64,000 nt of DNA from Luteimonas suaedae (GCF_008312895.1 NZ_VSSP01000001.1:186001-250000), one strand, 5' to 3'. Shown: positions 8,633 through 18,219, counted from the stretch's first letter. The notes: generated from the sequence alone by a model not told the origin. Made by a program: numbers and translations.

Positions 8633-9502
8633 ATGGCGGTGATCGTGCTCGGGATCGCGCTGGTTTTCCTGGTCGTCTGCGTTTCGACCTGGTTGCTGGT
8701 GTTCCCCGAGGCGCGCGAACGCGTCGTCGCGCTATTGCAGCGCGTGGCCCGCGCACTGGGCGGCCGCGCCGCGCGGGGTGGCCGGAAATGGGCCGGACGC
8801 GTCGACGCCACCGGCCGGACGGTGCGCGCGGCGGGCACCAACACGGCCACGGCGCTGTTGCGCCATCGCTGGGTGCTGGCTGTCGCGATCGCCCTGCTGG
8901 CCCTGCCGCCGCTGCTGATCCTGGCCTTCCGGCAGCATGTGGTGCTGGAGGGGTTCAGCGCGGAAGACCTGTCGGAGTCGCGAACGATGGTCGCCGAGCT
9001 GCTGCGCGGCGAACGCCTGGTGCCGCCGCCACCGCCGCCGCCGGCGGTGTTCACCACCGCCGAGGTGCGGCGGATCAAGCCCGAAATCGTGACCGCCGAC
9101 AGAAAATGGGACCGCATCAACCCGGACCTGCAGCAGCGGGTGCTGGCGATCTACCGGGTCATGCGCGCGCAATACGGCATCGAGATGGTGCTGGTGGAAG
9201 GCTACCGCAGCCCCGAGCGCCAGGCCGAGCTCAAGCGCGACGGCCGCGCCACCAATGCCGGCGCCTGGTCGAGCTGCCACCAGTACGGGCTGGCGCTGGA
9301 TAGTGCGCCGATGCGCGCGGGCAAGTTGCAGTGGGACATGGGCGACGACTGGACCAAGCAGGCTTACTTCCTCTACGGCGAGCTGGCGCAACAGGCCGGG
9401 CTGGTCTGGGGCGGCAACTGGCGCATGCGCGACTACGTGCACGTGGAGATGGCCGCGGAGTGCCGCCGGGCCAAGCAGGCGCGGCAGCGGCAGGGCGGGT
9501 GA
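8633..9502 (+). CDS. Membrane-anchored M15 family peptidoglycan peptidase, T6SS-associated (289 aa)
   Basis: Two N-terminal hydrophobic helices (residues about 2-24 and 80-98) are followed by a seven-proline hinge (131-137) and a C-terminal M15 (VanY/endolysin-type) zinc peptidase domain. His216 and Asp223 in SSCHQYGLALDS and His270 in YVHVEM are the expected zinc ligands. It would cleave peptide crosslinks in peptidoglycan from the periplasmic face. Position directly upstream of PAAR and tssM parallels TagX of Acinetobacter, a peptidoglycan hydrolase needed for T6SS assembly. Whether this protein opens the wall for the apparatus or is an unrelated housekeeping enzyme cannot be read from sequence. 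Confidence 0.85.
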   Translation: MAVIVLGIALVFLVVCVSTWLLVFPEARERVVALLQRVARALGGRAARGGRKWAGRVDATGRTVRAAGTNTATALLRHRWVLAVAIALLALPPLLILAFRQHVVLEGFSAEDLSESRTMVAELLRGERLVPPPPPPPAVFTTAEVRRIKPEIVTADRKWDRINPDLQQRVLAIYRVMRAQYGIEMVLVEGYRSPERQAELKRDGRATNAGAWSSCHQYGLALDSAPMRAGKLQWDMGDDWTKQAYFLYGELAQQAGLVWGGNWRMRDYVHVEMAAECRRAKQARQRQGG

Positions 9503-9603
9503 TAAACGGTCGCGAGTCCTGCTATCTTTCCTGCTCGGCCCGGCGCGGGCCGCCCCGCGAGGGGCCCAGGGACAGAGCGCATGCAATAGGGAGCAGAACC
9601 GAT

Positions 9604-9864
9604 ATGTCGCGTCCGATTATCGTGGTGGGCGATCAGATCGATCATGGGGGAACGGTCGTCAGCGGTTCGACCGCGACCGACATCCAGGGTAAACCCGTCG
9701 CCCGCATCGGCGACCGCGTGACGTGCCAGCGGCACGGACCAACCACCATCGTTGCCGGCGATCCGACGCTGATCGTCGACGGCCAGCCGGTGGCGCGCCA
9801 GGGCGACAAGACCGCTTGCGGGGCGACGTTGATCTCGACGCAGGTCACCACGACGACGGCGTGA
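9604..9864 (+). CDS. PAAR-domain T6SS spike tip protein (86 aa)
   Basis: A compact PAAR protein. It forms the zinc-stabilised cone that caps the VgrG trimer and sharpens the T6SS spike. The repeated pattern is clear: VVGDQIDHGG, IGDRVTCQRHG, VAGDPTLIVDGQPVARQGD and KTACGATL, with His/Cys residues for metal binding. There is no extension, so it is a plain tip rather than a PAAR-fused effector. The ATG has GGGAG just upstream. It lies between the M15 peptidase and the tssM operon, on the same strand. Confidence 0.93.
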   Translation: MSRPIIVVGDQIDHGGTVVSGSTATDIQGKPVARIGDRVTCQRHGPTTIVAGDPTLIVDGQPVARQGDKTACGATLISTQVTTTTA

Positions 9865-9945
9865 TCCAGGGGCACGAACCGGGGACAACCTGGAAAACGG
9901 GGACGCATTGACACTGCCGGCAAGGCAGGCTCAGGGAGTGAGGAT

Positions 9946-11400
9946 GTGAAGTGGTCGGGGGTTTGGCGTGCAGGCTTGGTCGTGGCGGTGGTGTTCGCCG
10001 TGGTCTGGCTGTGCGCGATCCTGTATTGGCGCAGCAGCGGTGGTGCGCCCGGCGGCGGGCAGATGCTGCTGGTGCTCGGCGTGCTGCCGCTGGGTCTGTT
10101 GGCGGGCATCTGGCTGATCCGCCGCATGCGCGCGGCGCGGCGCCGCGAACCCGAAGCAACCGATGCCGTGGCGGGCGACGACGCGCTCGAGACCGATGCC
10201 GGGCAGGTGCATCCACCGCTCGACTGCCTGGCCGGCGCAATGCGCCTGCCTTGCGGCGATACCCCCGATGCGGTGCTGGCGGCGCTGCAGGCGCCGCCCC
10301 GCCCGGGGTTGCACCCGCGCTTCCGTGACCGCGACGGCCTGCCGGTGTTCGCCGCCTATGTCGACGGGCTCGACACCGCGGCGATCGCCGACGCCCTGGC
10401 GCGGCTGTCGCCGACGCAAGGCGGTCGCGCCCCGGAGGAAGAGCGGTTGCGGGCATTGGCCTTGCTGCAGCCGGTGGCCGAGGAACTGTTCGACCAGCTG
10501 ATGCTGCAGCTGCCGCCTCTGCCGGTGTCGGAGGAGCGCGTCGTCGCCGGACTGCGCCGGCGCGAGCAGCACGAGGTGCGCGAGGCGGTCCACATCCGCG
10601 TGTTGTTGCCGTCCGCCTGGCCGCAGCCGCTGCGCCAGGCTTGCGGCGACTGGCTGCTGGAGTCGGCGCTGGACGCGGGGCTCGACGCCCGCCGCATCGC
10701 GCTTGAGGTGCTGGCGATGCAGGGGCCCGAGGACACGTGGCGGCTGCTCGACCGGCTCGGCACCACGACGGCCGACGAGCAGCGCTGGCAGCTGCTGCTC
10801 GCCTGCGACTCGGCGATCGGCGAGCGCGGCGTGCATGCACTGATGTCCAGTGGCCGCCTGATGGACAGCCGCCGCGCCGAGGGCCTGGTGCCCGGCGAAG
10901 GTGCGGCGGGCGTGCTGTTGCGGCCGCCGGGCACGCCCGAACCGATGTCTTCCGAAGCCGCCGTGGCGATGCACCGCGTGCGGTTGGCCGCGCTGCAGGC
11001 CACCACGCCGCCGCGCGCCACCGCCCGCGCCACCGCGGAGCTGATCACGCGCACGCTGCAGCATGCCGCAATCGAGCCCGATGCCATCGCGCTGGTGGTG
11101 AGCGACGCCGACCAGCGCCCCAGTCGCGCCGTCGAGGCGAGCGCTGCGGCCGCCTCGGCCTGTCCTGAACTCGACACCGCCACCCAGTGCGGCGCCCTCG
11201 GCGTGGCCTGCGGCGACATCGGCCACGTCGCGCCGCTGGCACTGCTGGCGCTGGCCGCGGCACAGGCGCGGGCATCGCAGCAACCGGTGCTGGCGCTCGC
11301 CGTCGCCGCCGAGCGCGAGCGCGCGGCCGTGGCGTTCGCGCCGCCGGCCTCCGCCTCATCTCCAGACAATGCCGGCGAGCTGCCGGATCTTGCCGCCTAA
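9946..11400 (+). CDS. T6SS-locus inner-membrane protein with degenerate ketosynthase (thiolase) fold (484 aa)
   Basis: A GTG start with GGGAGTGAGG before it. Two transmembrane helices lie at about residues 8-26 and 40-57. The long cytoplasmic part resembles beta-ketoacyl synthases without an obvious catalytic centre: GLVPGEGAAGVLL matches the ketosynthase segment that follows the active-site region, and GALGVACGDIGHVAPLALLALA resembles the conserved GH-containing segment near the C-terminus. The usual catalytic cysteine context (TACSS) is absent (LLACDSAIGERG in its place), so it is probably a structural or regulatory relic. It is 17 bases upstream of tssM and co-directional, which ties it to T6SS membrane-complex assembly. 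Related proteins beside tssM exist in some Xanthomonadaceae T6SS clusters; their role is unknown to me. Confidence 0.75.
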   Translation: MKWSGVWRAGLVVAVVFAVVWLCAILYWRSSGGAPGGGQMLLVLGVLPLGLLAGIWLIRRMRAARRREPEATDAVAGDDALETDAGQVHPPLDCLAGAMRLPCGDTPDAVLAALQAPPRPGLHPRFRDRDGLPVFAAYVDGLDTAAIADALARLSPTQGGRAPEEERLRALALLQPVAEELFDQLMLQLPPLPVSEERVVAGLRRREQHEVREAVHIRVLLPSAWPQPLRQACGDWLLESALDAGLDARRIALEVLAMQGPEDTWRLLDRLGTTTADEQRWQLLLACDSAIGERGVHALMSSGRLMDSRRAEGLVPGEGAAGVLLRPPGTPEPMSSEAAVAMHRVRLAALQATTPPRATARATAELITRTLQHAAIEPDAIALVVSDADQRPSRAVEASAAAASACPELDTATQCGALGVACGDIGHVAPLALLALAAAQARASQQPVLALAVAAERERAAVAFAPPASASSPDNAGELPDLAA

Positions 11401-11417
11401 CCGGATCGACCCGCCCG

Positions 11418-14400
11418 ATGTTCTACAGACTCAGGTACTACCTCACCGACTATCGCGTCCTGGCCGTGATCGGCATCGCCTCCGCGGCGGCACTGATGTA
11501 TTTCGGCGCCGACGGCCTGAAGCAGGTCGGCGTATGGGCGTTGGTCCTGCTCGTCGTCGCGCTGCTGGTGTGGCTGCTGGTGTGGGTCGTGCGCAGGATC
11601 CGCGCGCGCCGTGCCGCCAAGGGCCTCGACGCCATGGTCGAGGGCGAAACCGAGCGAGCCGTCGCCAACGCCCAGCCCGCCGCCCGTGCCGACACCGAGG
11701 CGCTGCGCGAGCGCATGCTCGAGGCGGTCAAGGCGATCAAGTCCTCGCGCATCGGCGTGCTCAAGGGCAAGGCGGCGCTCTACGAACTGCCCTGGTACGT
11801 GATCATCGGCAACCCGGCGGCCGGCAAGAGTTCGGCGATCCTCAACTCCGGGCTCAAGTTCCCGTTCGAGGACAACCGCAGCAACGTCATCCAGGGCATC
11901 GGCGGCACCCGCAACTGCGACTGGTACTTCACCACCGAAGGCATCGTGCTCGATACCGCCGGCCGCTACTCGGTCAGCGTCGAGGACCGGCTGGAATGGC
12001 TGACCTTCCTCGACCTGCTGAAGAAGCACCGCCCGCGGGCGCCGGTCAACGGCATCATCATCGCCGCCAGCATCGCCGAGCTCTCGGGCAGCAAGCCGGA
12101 GTTCGCGATCGAGCTGGCCAAGAACCTGCGCCAGCGGGTGCAGGAGATCACCGAGCGGCTGGAGGTGTTCGCGCCGGTCTACGTGGTGTTCACCAAGGCC
12201 GACCTGATCGCCGGCTTCACCGAGTTCTTCCGCGGCCTCGATCCGTCCGAGCGCGAGAACGTGTGGGGCGCGACGCTGCCGTTCGATCCGAAATCGGACA
12301 ACGACGCACTCGGCAGTTTCGACACGTATTTCGACGAGCTGGCCGAAGGCCTGAAGGAGATGAGCCTGTCGCAGATGGCGATGCAGCGTGGGCGCGAGGT
12401 CTCGCCCGGGTTGTTGACGCTGCCGCTGGAATTCATCGGCATCAAGCCGGCGCTGCGCACCTTCGTCGCCACCCTGTTCGAGGACAATCCGTACCAGTAC
12501 AAGCCGGTGTTCCGCGGCTTCTATTTCACCAGTGCGCTGCAGGAAGGGCACTCGGTCCACTACGCCTCCGAGCGCGTCGGTCGCCAGTTCGCGCTGCAGC
12601 CGCGTGCACAGGCCGAGATCGGCGAGCCGTCCGGGCACACGGCGCATTTCCTCAAGGACCTGTTCCGCAAGGTCGTGTTCGCCGACCGGCAGCTGGTGCA
12701 GCAGTACTCGAGCCCGCACCAGACGCGGTTGCGCTACGCGGTGTTCCTGGGCGCGGTGGCGGTGCTGGCGCTGGTGCTGGGGCTGTGGACCTGGTCGTAC
12801 ACCAGCAACCGCCAGCTGGTGGCCAACGCCGGCAAGGACCTGGAGCAGGCAGTGCGGTTGCAGGAGGATCGCGTCGACCTCAAGTCACGCATCGACGCGC
12901 TGCTGCTGCTGCAGGACCGTCTCGAGCAACTCGTCCGCTACCGGCAGCAGCGCAGCATCACCACCCACCTGGGCCTGTACCAGGGCGATCGCATTGAGGC
13001 CAAGCTGCTGCAGGAGTACTTCGACGGCATGCGCCAGGTGATGCTGGCGCCGACCAACGCCCGCATCGAGGCCTTCCTCGCCGAGGTGGTGGCGCGGGGC
13101 GGGCAGCTCACCGAGAGCGCCAGCCAGGACGAGCAAGCGCAGGAGCGCCTGTACCAGGAAGCTTCGCCCACCGACACCAACGACGCCTACAACGCGCTCA
13201 AGACCTATCTGATGCTGGGCAATCGCGGGCGCGTGGAGCAGGCGCACCTGGCGCACCAGCTCACCCGCTTCTGGCGCGGCTGGCTCGACGGCAACCGCGG
13301 CCAGATGTCGCGCGAGGACATGGCGCGCGCGGCCGAGAAGCTGATGAGCTTCTACTTGGCGCGCGCCGAAGATCCGCGCTGGCCGCAGGTCGAGACCAAG
13401 GTGTCGCTGATCTCCGACAGCCGCGCGGCGCTGACCCAGGCCACGCGCGGGGAGCCGGCGATCAACCGCGTGTTCGCGCAGGTCAAGGCGCGCGCGGCGA
13501 CGCGCTTTCCAACGGTCACCGTCAACAGCCTGATCGGCGACGAGCGCAACAACGACATCATTACCGGCAGCTACGCGATTTCCGGGGCGTTCTCGCGCCG
13601 GGCCTGGGAGGATTACGTCAAGGGCGCGGTCAACGAGGCGGCGAACACCGAACTCAGCACCACCGACTGGGTGCTCGACACCACCGAGCAGAGCGACCTG
13701 TCGCTGGCGGGCAGTCCCGAGCACATCGCGCGCGAGCTGGCGATGCTCTACAAACAGGAATACGCGCAGGAATGGCAGAAGTTCCTGCAAGGCGTGAGCG
13801 TGGCCCGCTTCGGCAGCTTCGACGACACGGTCACGCGCATGAACAGCATCGGCGATCCGCAGCAGTCGCCGTTGCGCGCGCTGCTCGAGGCGATCAACGA
13901 GCAGACCATCTGGGACAACCCCGCGGCCGCCAACGCGCTCCAGGACAAGGCGAAGGGCGGGTTCGTGGCGTGGTTCCAGCGGGTGATCCTGCGGCGCACG
14001 CCATCGTCGGTGCCGGTCGAGATCAATCCCGACACCGGACGTCCGACGCAGGCGCCGATGGGGCCGATCGGCAAGGCGTTCGAGGGCTTCGCAAGGCTGG
14101 TCGCCAAGCGCGACGGCAGCGCATTGATCGATGATTATTTCCAGACGCTCGGCAAGCTGCGCACGCGGCTCAACGCGATCCGCACCGAGGGCGAGCCCGG
14201 CCCCGGCGCGCGCCGGCTGATGCAGGACACGCTGAGCAACGAAGGCTCCGAGCTCAACGCCGCGCTCACCCTGGTCGACGAGCAGATGCTCACCGGCCTG
14301 GACGAATCACAGCGCAAGGCGCTGCGGCCGTTGCTGCTGCGTCCGTTGACCGAGACCTTCGCCGCACTGGTGCCGCCGACCGAGGCCGAGATCAACCGGG

Positions 14401-15146
14401 TGTGGGCGGCGCAGGTGTACGAGCCCTTCCGGGCGCGCATCGGCCGCCAGTTCCCGTTCGACCCGGCGGCCGACGTCGATGCCGCACCGACCGACGTCGC
14501 CGCGATCTTCGGCGCATCCGGCGCGATCGCCGCGTTCAACAAGGAGGCGTTGGGCGCGCTGGTGATCCAGCGCGGCAACCTGCTGGAGGCGCGGCGCTGG
14601 GCCGGTCTCGGCATCACCCTGCTGCCGGAACTGGTCAGCGGCTACGGCGACTGGGTCAGCGGTTCCGCCGGCGGCGCCGCCGGACAGGACACGACGATCT
14701 TCGAGATCCAGCCGCAGCCGGCCACCGGCGCGGTCGAGTTCACCCTCGACATCGATGGACAGACGCTGCGCTACCGCAACACTCCGCCGGCCTGGCAGAC
14801 CTTCCAGTGGCCGAACCCGGGCGGGATCCCAGGGGTCAAGTTGAGCGCGGTCACCAGCGACGGGCGTACGGTGGAACTGGTCAACGCGCCCGGCGGCAAC
14901 GGCCTGGCGCGAATGATGGAGCTGGCGACCGCCGAGCATCGCCCCGACAGCAGCACCCTGACCTGGGCACAGGACGGCGTCTCGGTGTCGGTGGTGATGA
15001 AGATCACCCGGCGCCCGGGTGCCGGCGGCGACGGCGGCGACTGGCAGCGTGGATTGCAGCTGCCGGCCACGGTCGCCGGCGGCGCACCGGCGGCCGCGCC
15101 GCTGGCGGACGGAATGGAGTCGGAAGACGGGGAGGAGGGCACATGA
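11418..15146 (+). CDS. tssM: T6SS membrane-complex protein TssM/IcmF (1242 aa)
   Basis: TssM anchors the T6SS baseplate in the inner membrane and spans to the outer-membrane lipoprotein TssJ. Two N-terminal transmembrane helices (about residues 15-60) precede a cytoplasmic NTPase-like domain with Walker A GNPAAGKSS at 131-139, DTAGRY and TKADLI. A third transmembrane segment lies near 440-460, followed by the long periplasmic IcmF-related and C-terminal beta domains. Length is typical. The Walker motif is intact, so ATP/GTP use is plausible. Its stop overlaps the start of tagF (ATGA). The sheath, baseplate, TssJ and TssL genes are not in this window. Confidence 0.95.
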   Translation: MFYRLRYYLTDYRVLAVIGIASAAALMYFGADGLKQVGVWALVLLVVALLVWLLVWVVRRIRARRAAKGLDAMVEGETERAVANAQPAARADTEALRERMLEAVKAIKSSRIGVLKGKAALYELPWYVIIGNPAAGKSSAILNSGLKFPFEDNRSNVIQGIGGTRNCDWYFTTEGIVLDTAGRYSVSVEDRLEWLTFLDLLKKHRPRAPVNGIIIAASIAELSGSKPEFAIELAKNLRQRVQEITERLEVFAPVYVVFTKADLIAGFTEFFRGLDPSERENVWGATLPFDPKSDNDALGSFDTYFDELAEGLKEMSLSQMAMQRGREVSPGLLTLPLEFIGIKPALRTFVATLFEDNPYQYKPVFRGFYFTSALQEGHSVHYASERVGRQFALQPRAQAEIGEPSGHTAHFLKDLFRKVVFADRQLVQQYSSPHQTRLRYAVFLGAVAVLALVLGLWTWSYTSNRQLVANAGKDLEQAVRLQEDRVDLKSRIDALLLLQDRLEQLVRYRQQRSITTHLGLYQGDRIEAKLLQEYFDGMRQVMLAPTNARIEAFLAEVVARGGQLTESASQDEQAQERLYQEASPTDTNDAYNALKTYLMLGNRGRVEQAHLAHQLTRFWRGWLDGNRGQMSREDMARAAEKLMSFYLARAEDPRWPQVETKVSLISDSRAALTQATRGEPAINRVFAQVKARAATRFPTVTVNSLIGDERNNDIITGSYAISGAFSRRAWEDYVKGAVNEAANTELSTTDWVLDTTEQSDLSLAGSPEHIARELAMLYKQEYAQEWQKFLQGVSVARFGSFDDTVTRMNSIGDPQQSPLRALLEAINEQTIWDNPAAANALQDKAKGGFVAWFQRVILRRTPSSVPVEINPDTGRPTQAPMGPIGKAFEGFARLVAKRDGSALIDDYFQTLGKLRTRLNAIRTEGEPGPGARRLMQDTLSNEGSELNAALTLVDEQMLTGLDESQRKALRPLLLRPLTETFAALVPPTEAEINRVWAAQVYEPFRARIGRQFPFDPAADVDAAPTDVAAIFGASGAIAAFNKEALGALVIQRGNLLEARRWAGLGITLLPELVSGYGDWVSGSAGGAAGQDTTIFEIQPQPATGAVEFTLDIDGQTLRYRNTPPAWQTFQWPNPGGIPGVKLSAVTSDGRTVELVNAPGGNGLARMMELATAEHRPDSSTLTWAQDGVSVSVVMKITRRPGAGGDGGDWQRGLQLPATVAGGAPAAAPLADGMESEDGEEGT

Positions 15147-16126
15147 CGCACACGGTCTCGGCGGCGGTCAGCTACTTCGGCAAGGTGCCCTCGCGCGGGG
15201 ATTTCGTGCGCACCGCGGACAATCATCAACTGATGGGGCTGCTGGATCGCTGGGCCGGCAGCAGCATCGAGCTGCTGAGCCAGAATCCCGACTGGAAGCG
15301 GCTGTACGACGGCGCGCCCGACGTGCATTACGCGTTCATGGGCTCGCGCAGCAAGCTGGTGGTGTGCGGGCACTTCCTGCCCAGCCGCGATGCCTCGCAG
15401 CGGCGCTTTCCGCTGCTGTCGGCGATCCGGGTCGAAGTCGGCAACCCGCTCGGCTTCATCGCCCGCAGCCCACTGGCGCTGACCCGTGTCTGGAGCGGAC
15501 TGGCGCGCCAGGCGCGCGGCGCCGTCGATGCCGAGGAGGCGGCGATTCCGCTGCAGCAGTTGGCCGAGACCCGCTACGACCTCAGCACCGATCCGGGCGC
15601 ATACGCGGCGTCCTTCGGCGATTTCCTCGAACTGCAGACGATCGGCTCGTTGGAGCGGCTGTTGCGCGACTCCGGCCACGACGATGTCGTGCTGCGGCGT
15701 ATGCTGCCGGCGCTCGGGCTGCTGCTGCAGCCGGTGCTTTCGGGCAGCGGGGTGACGATCGACAAGGGCCTGGAACTGCCGCTGCCGCGCGATCCGCTGT
15801 ACCGGCCGCTGGTCGGCGCATTCTGGCTCGACGTCATCGCCGGCTTCATCGCCCGAGGCGACTTCGAGCTGGCGGTGCTGGTGCGCGACGAGGACGCGCC
15901 GCGGATGATCGTCGGCTTCAACGGCGCCGACCATCAGACGCTGCGTGCGGTGCTCGATCCGCAGGCGGCGGGCGAGCACCTGATCCGCATCCACGACGCC
16001 GAATGGGTGGACGACCACCTGCCGACCGACTACGGCCTCAACAAGCTGGCCAGCTACGTCGATCGCCCCGATCTGTCGCTGAAGGCCGCGCGCCGGATCT
16101 TCGGCGAAACCTTCCTGGGAGCATGA
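15143..16126 (+). CDS. tagF: T6SS-associated protein TagF (ImpM family, 327 aa)
   Basis: TagF/ImpM proteins modulate T6SS assembly; in Pseudomonas aeruginosa TagF represses the H1 system post-translationally. The N-terminus VSYFGKVPSRGDFVR is the family signature, followed by PDVHYAFMGSRSKLV and GHFLPSRDASQRRFPLL. The C-terminal third (GFNGADHQTLRAVLDP) completes the fold. The start overlaps the tssM stop by four bases, so translation is likely coupled. No PppA phosphatase domain is fused, unlike some homologues. Confidence 0.93.
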   Translation: MTHTVSAAVSYFGKVPSRGDFVRTADNHQLMGLLDRWAGSSIELLSQNPDWKRLYDGAPDVHYAFMGSRSKLVVCGHFLPSRDASQRRFPLLSAIRVEVGNPLGFIARSPLALTRVWSGLARQARGAVDAEEAAIPLQQLAETRYDLSTDPGAYAASFGDFLELQTIGSLERLLRDSGHDDVVLRRMLPALGLLLQPVLSGSGVTIDKGLELPLPRDPLYRPLVGAFWLDVIAGFIARGDFELAVLVRDEDAPRMIVGFNGADHQTLRAVLDPQAAGEHLIRIHDAEWVDDHLPTDYGLNKLASYVDRPDLSLKAARRIFGETFLGA

Positions 16127-16884
16127 GCATGCGTCGCGTCATCCTTCTTTCCCTGCTGCTGCTGGCGTCGGCCGCCGCGCAGGCGCAATCGGCCGCGGAG
16201 CCGGTGGTGGCCGAGGGCGTGGTCCCGGACCAGGCGACCAAGGCGCAGATCCTCGACAAGCTGCGCACGCTGTACGGCGACGAGCGCGTGGTCGATCGGA
16301 TCCAGGTCGAGTCGATCCCGACGCCACCCAACTGGGGCAGCTACGTCGCCAACATGCTCACGCCGGGGCTGCAGCGGGTGTTGGCCGGCAAGCTGGAGGT
16401 CAACGGCCAGAGCGTGCGCATCACCGGCGAGGTGGTCAACGAGGCGCAGCGCCAGCAGGTCGCCAGCGAACTCAGCCTGGCCAGCAACAGCACCTACACC
16501 GTCACCAACAGCCTGGGCACCGGCGGTTCCGGCCAGGGCCTGCTCGACGCCACCCTGGGCGACCGCATCATCGAGTTCGAAAGCGGCAGTGCCCGCCTCA
16601 CCGACCTCGGCCGCTACATCCTCGACGAGATGGCGGAAAAAATGCAGGAGATCGGCAACGCGCGGGTGCAGATCATCGGCCACACCGACGACGTCGGCCA
16701 GCGCCAGGGCAATCTCGCCCTCAGCCAGGCGCGCGCCGAGGCGGTGCGCAGCTACCTGGTCGGGCAGGGAATTCCGGCCGGAAACCTCGAAGTGCTCGGT
16801 CGCGGCCCGGACGAGCCCATCGCCGACAACGCCACCGAGGACGGCCGCGCCCGCAACCGCCGCATCCAGTTCCGCGTGCTCTAG
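16123..16884 (+). CDS. Periplasmic/outer-membrane OmpA-family protein in T6SS operon (253 aa)
   Basis: A signal peptide (residues about 1-22, RRVILLSLLLLASAAAQAQS) precedes a BON-like alpha/beta segment (residues about 30-125) and a C-terminal OmpA-like peptidoglycan-binding domain. IIGHTDDVG near residue 186 and GRARNRRIQFRV at the end are the classical motifs for diaminopimelate binding. It probably tethers the T6SS membrane complex to the wall, as TagL-type OmpA domains do, although it is not fused to TssL here. The start overlaps the tagF stop (ATGA). A second ATG two codons later is equally placed. Confidence 0.88.
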   Translation: MSMRRVILLSLLLLASAAAQAQSAAEPVVAEGVVPDQATKAQILDKLRTLYGDERVVDRIQVESIPTPPNWGSYVANMLTPGLQRVLAGKLEVNGQSVRITGEVVNEAQRQQVASELSLASNSTYTVTNSLGTGGSGQGLLDATLGDRIIEFESGSARLTDLGRYILDEMAEKMQEIGNARVQIIGHTDDVGQRQGNLALSQARAEAVRSYLVGQGIPAGNLEVLGRGPDEPIADNATEDGRARNRRIQFRVL

Positions 16885-16907
16885 AGGGCGATGCGGCGCG
16901 CCCGTCC

Positions 16908-17048
16908 GTAGGAGCGCGCCATGCGCGCGATGCCGCGGGTGCCGGCAGGATCCGGTGGATGCCGCGATTCGGACCGGCCGGCACGCCGGTCACCGGAGTT
17001 CGCGGGCGGCGAACTGCCCGCGGCATCGCGCGCATGGCGCGCTCCTAC
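16908..17048 (+). repeat. BIME-like inverted REP pair, subfamily B
   Basis: Two inverse GTAG-headed REP units (16908-16940 and 17017-17048), each containing GCGCGCCATGCGCGC. The spacer begins GTGCCGGCAGGATCCGG and matches the spacer of the pair at 49653, not that of the pairs at 6598 and 53366. It lies between the convergent OmpA-type gene and tssA. Confidence 0.86.
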
Positions 17049-17163
17049 GGAAAATCTTGTCGCTTGCCGCTGCCGTAAGGAGCGCCGCGATTCATTGGCG
17101 GCACCCGTGGCGACGGACCTGATCTCACCCCGGCGGAAACGACTGCCTGGCGCGGCGCGCCTT

Positions 17164-18219
17164 TCAGGACCCGAACGACTCCTGGCTGCTGTCCACGTCC
17201 AGCAGTTCCTCCACCTGCGACAGCGTGTTGTCGTCCTTGATCACCCGCTTGAGCCAGACATGCAGCGGCATCTCGCCCCAGCGCGCGGCCTTGTCGGCGA
17301 GGTAGGCGACCGGGCTGTGCGGCTCGGTGCGGCGGAAGAACTCCGCCACCTGGCGCAGTTGCGCCAGTGCCTGCCGGCGCGACGAGATCGGACCGCCGTG
17401 GCCCGCAACGGCCGCCTCGCTGCCATGCCCGGTGTCGCTGGTGCCGTCCGCGCCGATGTCGGCGCCGTCGCCGTCCAGCAGCACCCCGGCGTCGCGGGCG
17501 AAGCGCAGCACCGTCTTCTGCAGATGCTCCAGCTGGTCGCGTACCGGCGTGAAGCTGGGGCCATCGGCGCCCAGGCGCGCGTCCACCGAAAGCTGCAGCT
17601 CCTGCAGCGCGGCCGCGCAATCGGCAATCGATTCGATCAACGGCCGATAGAACTCGTGGGGCGTGTCGCGCCGTGCCGCTTCCATCAGTTCCAGGTCCGG
17701 CTGGCCGTCCGCCCCCGCGGCCTCGCCGCTGCCGCTGCGGGCGTGCGCGGCCTCGAAATCGCCGAGCCCGAAACGGCCCTGCGGCGCCTGGGTGATCGGC
17801 AGCGTGCGCAGCCATTGCAGCGTGTTGGTCAGCAGCCAGCTGAGATTGCCGATGCGCTCCTCGTAGTCGCCGTCGATCGCCAGCGGATGCACCTCGTCCC
17901 AGTAGCGGTCGCACAGGCGCGCGACCAGCCGGAAACCGGTCGCCAGTCCGGCGAAGCCGTGGACCTGGGCGCCGGCCTCGGCGAACCATGCGCCCAGGCG
18001 CAGGTCCTTGGTCCGCTGCCGCAACAGGTCCTCGCACATCCGCGCGGCGGCGGTCCAGTCGGCGTACTTGATGTCGGTGACCCAGTCGCCCTGGTCCAGG
18101 GTGGGGTCGTCGGCGCGTCGGGCGTCCTGGATCGCGTCGAACTCGGACGAGAAGGAGAGATCTTCGCCGGTGGGGTTGTCGTCGGAGATCGGGGCCAGCA
18201 GGTCTTCCAATTCCAGCAT
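17164..18219 (-). CDS. tssA: T6SS baseplate/cap protein TssA (351 aa)
   Basis: TssA organises baseplate and tail-tube/sheath polymerisation. The N-terminal ImpA-related domain is clear: LLAPISDDNPTGEDLSFSSEFDAI, then DWVTDIKYADWTAA, and CDRYWDEVHP with NLSWLL. The C-terminal part ends with AYLADKAARWGEMPLHVWLKRVIKD, the VasJ/TssA-type tail helix. Length fits the short class. It is transcribed away from vgrG and against the tssM operon. The 172-base gap to vgrG should hold both promoters; a TATACT hexamer is at 18276-18281, oriented toward vgrG, without a convincing -35. Confidence 0.92.
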   Translation of the reverse strand: MLELEDLLAPISDDNPTGEDLSFSSEFDAIQDARRADDPTLDQGDWVTDIKYADWTAAARMCEDLLRQRTKDLRLGAWFAEAGAQVHGFAGLATGFRLVARLCDRYWDEVHPLAIDGDYEERIGNLSWLLTNTLQWLRTLPITQAPQGRFGLGDFEAAHARSGSGEAAGADGQPDLELMEAARRDTPHEFYRPLIESIADCAAALQELQLSVDARLGADGPSFTPVRDQLEHLQKTVLRFARDAGVLLDGDGADIGADGTSDTGHGSEAAVAGHGGPISSRRQALAQLRQVAEFFRRTEPHSPVAYLADKAARWGEMPLHVWLKRVIKDDNTLSQVEELLDVDSSQESFGS

